In this document: positions 11,481 through 20,932 of the stretch, one piece after another | How the letters are laid out: each line of letters starts with the position of its first letter | Numbering within the stretch: the stretch's first letter is position 1 | Origin: Lumbricus rubellus | Lineage: Eukaryota > Annelida > Clitellata > Crassiclitellata > Lumbricidae | Length of the DNA stretch: 64,000 bases | Reading direction: 5' to 3' | Assembly: GCA_945859605.1 (NCBI GenBank) | Contig: OX243814.1 | Span: 35,977,452-36,041,451, forward strand | Notes under the pieces: model-generated | Database searches by the model: none | What the model was told of the DNA's origin: nothing | What the model saw: the letters and a program-made list of their open reading frames with translations, nothing else | Translations under genes and position numbers: made by a program

Positions 11481-12080
11481 TCGTGCGAAACGATAACAAA
11501 ATGTAGATAATTAATTATTAAAGGCTGGCATTGCTTTTAATTAAAAGCGCTGGAATACAGCGCTGGCTAAATGAACATTCAATGAATGAAACGTACCAGA
11601 AGCGAGTCACTTTTATGATGATTTCCTGTGTTCCCAAACATTGTTCTACCAATGCATTCGAGCTCAACAAAATAATAGATGTTCACAAGAGCAGGCAGAG
11701 GTGCACAGCACAATTAAGCACGTTATAGACCTACGTCGGTGTCACAATTGGCTGAAATAGTTTGCTTTCAAATGGAGATTGGACGCCATGCAGTTACTGC
11801 AGACTACCTGAGGATTTACACAAGGTTGCATGGGTACAAGGTAATGTCGGCACACGTGAACAATGGGAGCCTACATAGTTGTATGGGTACATGGCCAAAA
11901 TTGGCGATGTGGGTACATGTGAAAATGGGTATATGGTTGCATGGCCACATAGTCACGTGGTCATGTGTATAGAGTCTAAATAAAAGTTCTTTCGACCTGT
12001 ACAGTGTGCAGCCACATAAATCTGTTATTTTTATTGATTATACTACTGCTGCTGCTGCTTCCACTACTACTAGGCCATCT
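11481..12080. other. Non-coding spacer with simple repeats
   Basis: No gene is supported. The segment holds a degenerate TACATGGCCACAT-rich stretch at about 11830-11970 and a CTG/CTA-type trinucleotide run at about 12040-12072 that abuts the small inverted-repeat element. Confidence 0.5.
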
Positions 12081-12362
12081 CATGGGCGCCCGCAGAAATG
12101 TTTGCAGAAGGGGGCAAAACACGATGGTCATTGGTCAACGTTAAAAAAATTCAGCAGGAGGTAAACAAAATGCAAAGCGGGGAATTAAGAACATGCATGG
12201 GTATTTTTCACAGAGGTTTCTTGATGTAAATTTCTCAGTTTCACTTTTAAAACTTTCTAATATGAATAGTTTCCTTTTTCAATGAAATTTGTTTAAAAAT
12301 CGAAAAGTAGGCTATTAGTTAAAAATAGGTTTTTTTTAAATTCTCTATTGCGAAGAAATTTG

Positions 12363-12366
12363 TTAT
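12363..12366. repeat. Target site duplication TTAT, left
   Basis: TTAT directly before the LTR start at 12367 matches TTAT at 19532-19535 directly after the other LTR. Confidence 0.75.
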
Positions 12367-12618
12367 TGTAGCGGACCAGGGGTTGGGCGAAAACACCAGG
12401 AGCCGAGTACCAACCCCAGTCGTCAAGGTACCCTCAGTCAGTCCGCGCAGTAAGGCCTTGGCGGTAGACCAAGGACTAGCCGGCTAGGCTTAAACACGTT
12501 TATTGAAGAAACCACGATGATCATGTAGAGTTCACAGCACAAGTAATTTATTGCGTCACAATCGCTATAGCACTTCGATAACGAACTGTTTGTGTCAATT
12601 TCTACAACGCTGGAATCA

Positions 12619-12766
12619 GAGTTCGTGCGCCGATGCAACAGTTTATGTAGCGCCAGAGTTCGTGCGTCGATGCAGCAGTTTATGTAGCGCCAGAGTTCGT
12701 GCGTCGATGCAGCAGTTTATGTAGCGCCAGAGTTCGTGCGTCGTTGCGGCAGTTTATGTAGCGCCA
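12619..12766. repeat. 37-bp minisatellite, four units, in the LTR
   Basis: Four near-identical units beginning GAGTTCGTGCG and ending TATGTAGCGCCA. The same array recurs in the other LTR at 18633-18780. Confidence 0.85.
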
Positions 12767-13369
12767 GAGTGAATGCGAAGCGTTCAGGAATCGAATCGGC
12801 GTCGTCAGGTTCCAGTGACTTCTGTAGCGCCAGTACAACGGACTCAGTAGCAAGTGAGTTTCGTCGTCGGAAGCGATCACAGCAGGCAATGACGCCTGCG
12901 TGAATGGTCGGAGCAGATCCGCGGTGGTCAGGAATCGAACCGGCGTCGTCAAGCAGGACGGACCGTCGTCTCCGCCTCTGCAGCACCCGGAGTAGAACCG
13001 TCGTCGTAGCAGCTTCGTCCGTCAGCTAGGTTGCGGTAGTCGGAAACCGAACCCCAGTCACGTGGAGGAGCACCTGAAGAGGCCGAAGGTTCGAGCTCGA
13101 GGCACAGATTCAGGATTTTACCTCTCTCCACAACAGTGTCACTCAACAAACGTTTTACCGCTCATCAAGTCAGATCATCAGCCAGCTACTACGCGTTTTA
13201 CCGCGTTCTTCGCTAGACCATTCGTCTGCGTCGAAGCACGGACAGAACCTCTCTTATATAGGCTCAAGGCTAGGCCAAGCGATGCATGCTAGCCAGTAGG
13301 TGGGCGTATGCTGAGCGCACAATGGAAAATTCCACACATGCACGTATGCTGAGCTAGCAGACAGACAGA

Positions 13370-13500
13370 CAGAGACAAGCGGACGGACAGGCAAACAAGC
13401 AGCGACACAGCAGCAGCGGCAGCAGCAGCAAGCGAGCAAGCAAGCAGCAGCGACACAGCAGCAGCAGCGCAGCAGCAGCAAGCAAGCAAGCAAGCACACC
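13370..13500. repeat. CAG/AAGC-rich simple repeat in the LTR
   Basis: Interrupted AGCAGCAGC and CAAGCAAGC runs with an ACAGACAGACAG start. An identical stretch lies at 19384-19514. It creates Cys/Ala/Leu-rich spurious ORFs. Confidence 0.85.
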
Positions 13501-13517
13501 ATAGCAATATTTCAACA

Positions 13518-13526
13518 CCCCTCCCT
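13518..13526 (-). other. Polypurine tract of the LTR element
   Basis: CCCCTCCCT on + reads AGGGAGGGG on the coding strand and abuts the 3' LTR, as expected for plus-strand DNA priming. Confidence 0.7.
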
Positions 13527-14173
13527 AACGAAAAATCCGAGGCCCCCTCGGAGCAACACTGGGGAAGAGGAGAGCAATGCCATTAATAAACGATATATGA
13601 AATGCTTAAACTTGGCAAACGAAACAAATAAAAACGTACATTTACGTAGCGCATTTTGATGTACTTAGCGCCACGTAAACAAATAATACCCGTCAACGGT
13701 GAATTATGAATTAACAGACAGCTGTCGTCCCATAAGATAGACAACAGAACGGCACCGGACGATACGGATATCATATAATGACAACAATTTCAATATGTAC
13801 AAAATGAGCCTACATCTAACATCTTGAGATAAACGGCAGCGTAACAGAAAAATACCGTATTGCTCTCACAAATCCTGACAATCAGGTCCCAGATCCACCT
13901 GAACAATTAAGTCAGACAGTATTATCGTTTGGTCAATAAAAGTCGCTGGCTAATCGAAGTAAAAAGTAAACACCACAACGTTTACAATAATTTCAGTCAC
14001 AATAATAAATCAGACAAGCGACATAAACTCAGGCTGCGTGATCAAAATTAAACAGAAAAATACCGTACTGGTTTCACAAACCCGGACAATTAAGTCCACT
14101 TAATAAATTGTGCCACATAGTGGTCCACAAGTTTCTTTTCGCGCACAACCCCCTTTCTCTTTTTTTTTTCTCT

Positions 14174-14206
<33 letters not shown>

Positions 14207-15343
14207 CAGCGATGTCCATAATTGCGAACGATTACAATCAATGTAAAAATAACGTGATACAATAATAATTACGAAACAGTTCACGAATGAAAATAAGTCG
14301 TAATGATTACAACAACAGGATTATAACGCGATAAGAACGCAAACTAGCAAGCTTGCATGCAAATAATCGCAAATAATCGTACGATTAATCAAATGATTTA
14401 CACTAAGCATTAGGCCTATAACAGACAAAATGCTTCGTTGCACAATAAAAGCGCCTCTCTCCACAATAGAAGCGTTCATAAAAATGGTGCATTCCACAAT
14501 AGAAGCGTTTCCTTTCCATAATAAAAATAACGGTGCACTCCACAATATAAGCGCTTCCTTTCCACAATAAAAATAACTGTGCACTCCACAATATAAGCGC
14601 TTCCTTTCCATAATAAAAATAACGGTGCACTCCACAATATAAGCGCTTCCTTTCCATAATAAAAATAACGGTGCACTCCACAATATAAGCGTTTTCTTTA
14701 CACAATAAAAATAACGGTGCACTCCACAATATAAGCGTTTTCGGTGCACTCCACAATATAAGCGTTCATGCAAAAATGCTTAGTTCCACAACAAATAATA
14801 CTTTCACAAATAAAAAGAAAATGCGTATTTTTCCATAAAAATTTTCCTCGTTAATTGAAATGAAGAAAAGTGCTTTTACACAAAAATTGATTCATTTCTA
14901 CCTAGGCACGGAATGTCCGCAGCGACCGAGGTTGCTGTCATCGTGCACTAAGAAAAACGCTTCTATCAGAACGATTCATTCAGAATTCCTGCATTTGCGT
15001 CCGTAGAAAGCGCGCGGAACATGTAGACGAAGAGGAACGTGCGCGCACACAGATAGGCATCTGCGCCGACGTAGACCAGTGCGCCGTCGAGGACCTGTGC
15101 GCCGACGAAGAAGAAGCGAGCGCCAACGAGACAGACTCGTGCGCCGACGTGGAATCTTGCGCGCACCCTTGCGCGCAGAAGTAGACTAGGGGCGCCGACG
15201 AAGATGCGCGCGCAGAACCTGCGCGCCGAAGAGGATTCTTGAGCGCCGACGAGACAGACCCGTGCGCCGATATAGAACCCTGCGCCGTCGAGGAAGCTTG
15301 AGCGCCAACGAGACAAACTCGTGCGCCACCGCTGCCTCGCCTC
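13527..15343 (-). other. Non-coding 3' region of the LTR element with repeats
   Basis: No protein of recognisable type lies here. It holds a 29-bp T run at about 14176-14204, a 46-bp minisatellite (about 14480-14760) and a GC-rich degenerate array of GCGCCGACGAGACAGAC-like units (about 15040-15330). The minisatellites generate long repetitive ORFs that I treat as artefacts. Confidence 0.6.
14480..14760. repeat. 46-bp minisatellite, about six units
   Basis: Copies of GTGCACTCCACAATATAAGC occur at 14533, 14579, 14625, 14671 and 14717, an exact 46-bp period, with a shortened unit at 14744. Confidence 0.85.
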
Positions 15344-16267
15344 CTACTGGAACCGGACAGGACGGCGAACGGCACGGCGAGGTCGACTGGTACATGTCGC
15401 CGCTCCGTCAGGGTCTCCGTCGTGCAAATATCTTCCTGTCGCTTCGGTTTCAGGCGTTCTTTCTTTACGCGGTGCAGGATTCCTGGTCCTCGTCCGATCA
15501 ACAGCGCTGGCGAAGCAACTGGCGATAGCTTCGGCGTGCTGACTTTCCGAAGATGCTTCCGTGGTAGGCATTTCTTTCCAACGGTGACGTGGCCGACGGC
15601 TTGAAGAAGCTGTGGCACCGTTCGCTGCTTCAACGGGTGGTCCGTTGGTCATCCCTGTTGCCGTTTCACTCCATTGTCCTTTCATCCGCCCGTAGCAGTG
15701 GCGGAGCTTGTCGACTTGAGACACGAAGGGCTTGGCCTTCGGCGACCTCTCAAACCTTTCTAACAGATCAGCTACATAAGACAGATGAACGAGTCTCTCC
15801 CGAATCAGTCTATTAGAATTTGATCGAAATCCTCCGGGGTCAAAGGTCACAAGTCCACAGTTCAATAACCAAACGCAGATAGCGAAACCGATACTGTCGA
15901 CATGAACAAGACTCATCGTTCCCTGGAGACATCCACAATACGATTCAATCGTGCTAAGACACACTGCGCAAAAGAGGACCCACAGACAGGCAACAATTCC
16001 GGAAAAAGGATTGGAATCCTTCCGTGCCTGAATCAACAACTTGCGGTAACCAGAACAAAAGCGATAGGACCATCTTCTCTTCTCGGCGAGCAACACATTA
16101 GCAGAACAGTCACTAACAGCAGGTTCCACAACACCAGTCCCCAACATTTGGTCCAGTTGCACATCAATAGCGGCCTGAGACGGAAGCGGTTGTCTACGCA
16201 AAAGTTGTCTCACCGAACGAGAGTCTCCAGTATCAATCCCGTGCTGGGAAATCATGGTCCTCCCCAA
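15344..16267 (-). pseudogene. pol remnant: RT start fused to integrase C-terminus
   Basis: This ORF is in the same frame as gag-protease and separated from it by a TAA. Its first 70 residues are the conserved lead-in of Ty3-type RT (DTGDSRSVRQ, MLGTGVVEPAVSDCSANVLL, RFCSGYRKL). The RT catalytic region, RNase H and integrase core are absent. The frame then passes through low-complexity sequence to KPFVSQVDKLRHCYGRMKG, resembling the basic C-terminal tail of retroelement integrases. A deletion of a few kb of pol is inferred. The remaining tail is Arg/Thr/Ala-rich and not recognisable. Confidence 0.75.
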
Positions 16268-16273
16268 GTCAGG

Positions 16274-18265
16274 TTAAGTCGTCGAGAAAATGCTTTCGTC
16301 CTCGACCAATAACTCCGTCAGTCGTTCCTTCACATCGGCCGGGACATCCTCCGAAATTTCGTCCATTAACTTTCCGACCAAAGAGTTGTCGTCAGCAGTA
16401 CCCGTCTGTGTCTCATTCTCGTCGCTTACTTTGACCTTCACGGAGTCTAAGTCGCCCAACATTCGATCAGCTGCCAACAGGGCGGGTTGTTCATTCATAT
16501 TCACCACACGAATACAAGCATTATCAGCATCATCACTCAACACAACTCTGGCTACATGCAATCCAGGCTGGATTTCTTTAGATTCAGTCATCCAGGCTTG
16601 TGCGCAGGTCGCCAAATCACGATACTGAGTTTTACACGGAATATCACATTGCGAACGAGGAAGAACAGTTGTTTCCTCGGCAACCATAACCCTGCGACAC
16701 CAAAACGAGCCATTGCCCTTAACCAAAGGAATGCGGCGCCGACCAATAAACAGTGCACCCTGTCCAAAACCCAAGCGACAACGATGCTGCCTCAACCAAT
16801 CCATGCCAAGCATTGGTTCACCAATTTGATCGGACACAAGAAAACTAGTATCAATAGAAAATCCTCTAGAAATCTTAATCGGAGCATCAATCTGACCCAA
16901 GACTCTAATCTGCGTCCCATTAGCAGCCAAAAGAATGCGATTGCTAGGCTGGAGCGGCAAACCATCAACATCAGCAGAGGGAACCAGGCTTACCTCCGAC
17001 CCAGTGTCCACTAGGCAAGTTCTTTGCTGTCCGTTGATCGTTCCACGGATGTATATCGCGTTGTTTGTCACACCCGATGCTCGGTCTCTCGTTGTATGGT
17101 TCGTGACGGTTGTTCCGTTCGGTTCAGACGTCGGAGGGTCCGATGTGCTTGCGTCGTCACGGCGGTTGGAGAACTGCTGGCGCTGGCGACACCGGCGAGC
17201 CACATGGCCCACCTGTCCACAGCTGAAGCAGGTTATCCCGCGTCCGAGACCACCTGAAGCGTTCCCTTGAGGCGGAGACGGAGGAGTAGGAACGGTAGAT
17301 AGAACCGTCCGTGGAGCAGTCGGTTCAGCGCCGAAACTCGTCCGATGCGAGCTTCGGAGTTCGTCCAGCTGTTGGAAGATCTTTCCTTCCATGTCTTGTT
17401 GCCACTTACGTTGCGAAGCGAAGAAGCTGTCCAATTGAGACTGGAGCTGTCCACCGGCGTCGACTTCATGAGACCCTCGCACTCGATTGGCGGGTCGTCG
17501 ATGATCCTCCATGTCCGACGTCTGTTGGTACGCGGACAGGCGTAGAGCGGTTCGGTACGCCTCGTCGATGGTTTTCGGCTCTCGTTCTCTCACCTTGAGA
17601 GACAGCTCCCGGTCGCGGATCGCTTCAAGGAAAGCGTCTTTCGCAAGAATTTCCGTCGTTTCGTTGGACGGGACCGGGTAGGCAAGGACGACAAGTCTCC
17701 GGATGTCGTGCAGCAAGTCGCCAAGAGTTTCATCGGCTCGCTGTCGGCGATAATAGAGTTGAGCTCGGAAGGTCTCAGCTTGACCCTCCGACCCATAACG
17801 TTGGCGTAGTCTCTCGACGAGCTGTTCATACGTGACTTCGGTGCTGGCTCCAAAATCCCACAGCAGCTGCGTTGCCGCCTTTTCCAAGGAACATCGGAGG
17901 AAGTCGACTTTATCGGCTGCAGTCCATCGGTTGTGTCTTGCGCAGACGTCGAATTGTGCCAAGAATGACTCGAGGGATCCGGTTCCATCGAATTTTCCGG
18001 GCTTCATAGGGCTCTTCTTTTCAGCGACCAAGCGACCGACGTTCTCCATGACCTTCGATTCCAGTCTGCTCGCGTCCCTTTCCGCAATCAGCACGGTTTT
18101 GCGATCCTTCTTCGGCGTGTCGTCGAAGTCAATTTTCTCGAGGAATCGGCTGGACTCGACCTCGTAGTCGACCAAGAGGTCCCTTCCTCGTCCTGCAGCG
18201 GTTGTAGAAGTCGTTGGGAAGCCAGCGGCGTTTCCGTCCATGTCTCCGATCAGAGGACTCCACAT
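16274..18265 (-). CDS. Gag-protease polyprotein of LTR retrotransposon
   Basis: The 663-residue ORF is intact. The N-terminal half is gag-like, with a matrix/capsid-type helical segment (FLAQFDVCARHNRW, then FRAQLYYRRQRADETLGDLL). A CCHC zinc knuckle follows near residue 345 (CFSCGQVGHVARRC). The aspartic protease active site is near residue 415 (CLVDTGSEVSLVPS) with the flap/C-terminal motif MLGMDWL near 490. The frame ends FSTT then TAA, directly before RT lead-in sequence in the same frame, so the stop is either an inactivating mutation or a programmed readthrough point. A second Met 8 residues in could also be the start. Confidence 0.9.
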   Translation of the reverse strand: MWSPLIGDMDGNAAGFPTTSTTAAGRGRDLLVDYEVESSRFLEKIDFDDTPKKDRKTVLIAERDASRLESKVMENVGRLVAEKKSPMKPGKFDGTGSLESFLAQFDVCARHNRWTAADKVDFLRCSLEKAATQLLWDFGASTEVTYEQLVERLRQRYGSEGQAETFRAQLYYRRQRADETLGDLLHDIRRLVVLAYPVPSNETTEILAKDAFLEAIRDRELSLKVREREPKTIDEAYRTALRLSAYQQTSDMEDHRRPANRVRGSHEVDAGGQLQSQLDSFFASQRKWQQDMEGKIFQQLDELRSSHRTSFGAEPTAPRTVLSTVPTPPSPPQGNASGGLGRGITCFSCGQVGHVARRCRQRQQFSNRRDDASTSDPPTSEPNGTTVTNHTTRDRASGVTNNAIYIRGTINGQQRTCLVDTGSEVSLVPSADVDGLPLQPSNRILLAANGTQIRVLGQIDAPIKISRGFSIDTSFLVSDQIGEPMLGMDWLRQHRCRLGFGQGALFIGRRRIPLVKGNGSFWCRRVMVAEETTVLPRSQCDIPCKTQYRDLATCAQAWMTESKEIQPGLHVARVVLSDDADNACIRVVNMNEQPALLAADRMLGDLDSVKVKVSDENETQTGTADDNSLVGKLMDEISEDVPADVKERLTELLVEDESIFSTT

Positions 18266-18359
18266 TGTTGCCGTCTGTCGATATTCTCACCAGTTCGTAG
18301 AAGTGCAGCGAATCACTTTCGCGGAATCAGCTTGAAGCAGTCCAGAATTTTTCCAGTCA

Positions 18360-18377
18360 CCCCACTTCACGGTGCCA
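18360..18377 (-). other. Candidate primer binding site
   Basis: Three bases inside the 5' LTR on the minus strand the sequence reads TGGCACCGTGAAGTGGGG. The TGG start matches a tRNA 3' end. I did not identify which tRNA. Confidence 0.5.
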
Positions 18378-18380
18378 GTT

Positions 18381-19531
18381 TGTAGCGGACCAGGGGTTGG
18401 GCGAAAACACCAGGAGCCGAGTACCAACCCCAGTCGTCAAGGTACCCTCAGTCAGTCCGCGCAGTAAGGCCTTGGCGGTAGACCAAGGACTAGCCGGCTA
18501 GGCTTAAACACGTTTATTGAAGAAACCACGATGATCATGTAGAGTTCACAGCACAAGTAATTTATTGCGTCACAATCGCTATAGCACTTCGATAACGAAC
18601 TGTTTGTGTCAATTTCTACAACGCTGGAATCAGAGTTCGTGCGCCGATGCAACAGTTTATGTAGCGCCAGAGTTCGTGCGTCGATGCAGCAGTTTATGTA
18701 GCGCCAGAGTTCGTGCGTCGATGCAGCAGTTTATGTAGCGCCAGAGTTCGTGCGTCGTTGCGGCAGTTTATGTAGCGCCAGAGTGAATGCGAAGCGTTCA
18801 GGAATCGAATCGGCGTCGTCAGGTTCCAGTGACTTCTGTAGCGCCAGTACAACGGACTCAGTAGCAAGTGAGTTTCGTCGTCGGAAGCGATCACAGCAGG
18901 CAATGACGCCTGCGTGAATGGTCGGAGCAGATCCGCGGTGGTCAGGAATCGAACCGGCGTCGTCAAGCAGGACGGACCGTCGTCTCCGCCTCTGCAGCAC
19001 CCGGAGTAGAACCGTCGTCGTAGCAGCTTCGTCCGTCAGCTAGGTTGCGGTAGTCGGAAACCGAACCCCAGTCACGTGGAGGAGCACCTGAAGAGGCCGA
19101 AGGTTCGAGCTCGAGGCACAGATTCAGGATTTTACCTCTCTCCACAACAGTGTCACTCAACAAACGTTTTACCGCTCATCAAGTCAGATCATCAGCCAGC
19201 TACTACGCGTTTTACCGCGTTCTTCGCTAGACCATTCGTCTGCGTCGAAGCACGGACAGAACCTCTCTTATATAGGCTCAAGGCTAGGCCAAGCGATGCA
19301 TGCTAGCCAGTAGGTGGGCGTATGCTGAGCGCACAATGGAAAATTCCACACATGCACGTATGCTGAGCTAGCAGACAGACAGACAGAGACAAGCGGACGG
19401 ACAGGCAAACAAGCAGCGACACAGCAGCAGCGGCAGCAGCAGCAAGCGAGCAAGCAAGCAGCAGCGACACAGCAGCAGCAGCGCAGCAGCAGCAAGCAAG
19501 CAAGCAAGCACACCATAGCAATATTTCAACA
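18381..19531 (-). repeat. 5' LTR (right on + strand)
   Basis: Same length and boundaries as the left LTR. The minus-strand TATA box at 19267-19274 would drive the element, and AATAAA on the minus strand lies at 18513-18518. Confidence 0.93.
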
Positions 19532-19535
19532 TTAT
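19532..19535. repeat. Target site duplication TTAT, right
   Basis: Matches 12363-12366. Confidence 0.75.
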
Positions 19536-19623
19536 AAACCTCAAAAGTAGTAGTGAGAAATATCAGTTTCAATTTTCCAGGGGGGCAAGTGCCCACCTTG
19601 CCCTTATGTTGCGGGCGCCCATG

Positions 19624-20932
19624 GACCGACTGATGCTACTGGTGCGGCTACCACAATTACTGCTACCATTACTATTATTGCTAATAATATATTACATGTC
19701 TAACGACAACTAGGCCCTACCCCTACGACAACTACTACGACCACTACTACTACTGAAATAACTACACTACTTTTAATGTACCACTGCTACTATGTGCTAT
19801 AATCAGGGCTTAAAGTGTGGCAAGACGGTCATGGACAGCGTCCTGGCACATCTTTTCAAATCTCTATGCCGTTGTCACAAAATAAAGTACGGTATCCCCC
19901 TCCCGAAACAGGGTCCCCTTGCTGATATAGAGTCTCGGGGAGACTCTATATCGGAACAAAGTCTATCCCATCGTAATAGAATCTCCCCCTCTACAATACA
20001 AAGTCTCCCCCTATTAAAAATCGCCCCCCGTATATCCAGACTTAAAGTGTACAGGGTGGCTCCTATAATAATAGGCCTACATTAAACTTACTCTGTACGT
20101 TAGTAGGCCTGGGCTATTAAATTTTCTCGTCATGGATCTTCCATTAAATTTTAAGGAAGGACTATTTTCATCAATCCAGCCTCAACCTAAGCAAGAATTA
20201 CCTCCATCAATCCTTGGTAATAGATCTATATCACTTTTAGCGCAGTAAATTATCACCATTGCATGGATTGACAAATAATATAATTCCTGCTAACTAGAAG
20301 TCGGATTGGTCCAATTCTCTAAACATTTGGACGATTTTAGCATGATATGTTATCAGGCATGAGCGATATATGAAAACAGTTTGGCTTAGTTTTTTTAAAT
20401 CACGGTGTATATATCTTATAGTTAAATTTGGCACAGATCCTGATGAAAATCGTTCAGCTTATCGATTGTCCGACATTACCAAAATAAGTCGAATCAGCAA
20501 ATTATTGTCCAGGTTTACCAACCAAGGTGTCCAGCTTTACCAGAGAAACCGAAAAGTCAAATTTCGTCAGTTCGCTCTACTTGGCACACCCCTGATCGAG
20601 TTCATATAGGCTATACAATTGGCCAGGTTTAACTGAATGCATTAGTTAAATGAAATGACAAGCTATACAATAAGCTTTACAGCATGTAGATGTGATGCTC
20701 CGTTACGGAGTAACCTCGGTCAGAACAAAAGGGTGTCCGACTTATATGATACGACCCTATGCCTAAGCTCACGGTAGGCTGTATTGAAAGAGGCGTTTGG
20801 AGCTGTATGCTCGAATCGAATGAGGCTAACAAACAAATATCAAATAATAAAAAGGAAATCTGACAGTCGCCAGTGCTTTGCACCTAGTTGGTACTTCTTT
20901 ATGCCTTGTGTTGATGTATTGTATGCAGCTAG
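19624..20932. other. Upstream region of copy 2 with simple repeats and small hairpins
   Basis: ACT-type trinucleotide repeats occur at about 19660-19770. A CAGGGCTTAAAGTGTG start at about 19804 matches the terminus of the 146-bp MITE at 35733-35878. A tight hairpin lies at 19924-19952, and C-rich direct repeats of ATCTCCCCCT type at 19978-20030. From about 20770 the sequence aligns with the region upstream of copy 4 (about 60930). No gene is supported. Confidence 0.5.
19924..19952. repeat. Perfect hairpin, 13-bp arms, 3-nt loop
   Basis: GATATAGAGTCTC, then GGG, then GAGACTCTATATC. Confidence 0.85.

Larger units (their letters stand above)
12367..13517 (-). repeat. 3' LTR (left on + strand)
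   Basis: TG...CA-bounded 1151 bp. On the minus strand it has a TATA box (13253-13260) and an AATAAA signal (12499-12504). It includes a 37-bp minisatellite and a CAG/AAGC-rich simple repeat. Confidence 0.93.
12367..19531 (-). mobile_element. Ty3-type LTR retrotransposon with deleted pol (non-autonomous)
   Basis: The 7165-bp element has direct LTRs of 1151 bp at a constant offset of 6014 bp. Both start TGTAGCGGACC and end TTTCAACA, and every ORF in one LTR reappears unchanged in the other. The duplication TTAT flanks it. Read on the minus strand, a TGG-starting primer-binding-like site follows the 5' LTR (18360-18377) and a purine tract AGGGAGGGG precedes the 3' LTR (13518-13526). gag-protease is intact, but RT beyond its first motif, RNase H and most of integrase are missing. 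The identical LTRs imply a recent insertion, which must have used enzymes supplied in trans. Confidence 0.93.
12081..19623. mobile_element. Small inverted-repeat element split by the LTR retrotransposon
   Basis: CATGGGCGCCCGCA at 12081-12094 is mirrored exactly by TGCGGGCGCCCATG at 19610-19623. Removing the LTR element and one TTAT leaves a non-coding element of about 370 bp, embedded in a CTA-type trinucleotide region. No convincing target duplication of its own was seen. Confidence 0.55.

Noticed and set aside
13254..13507. Cys/Ala/Leu-rich minus-strand ORFs in the LTRs
   Set aside because: They are frame readings of CAG/AAGC simple repeats and recur in both LTRs; no protein-like composition.
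14321..14773. Repetitive minus-strand ORFs of about 150 residues
   Set aside because: Produced by a 46-bp minisatellite; overlapping frames are all open, which is expected from the repeat and not from selection.
14980..15633. 217-residue minus-strand ORF
   Set aside because: Overlaps the pol remnant and a GC-rich degenerate array; composition is Ser/Ala/Arg-rich and repetitive.
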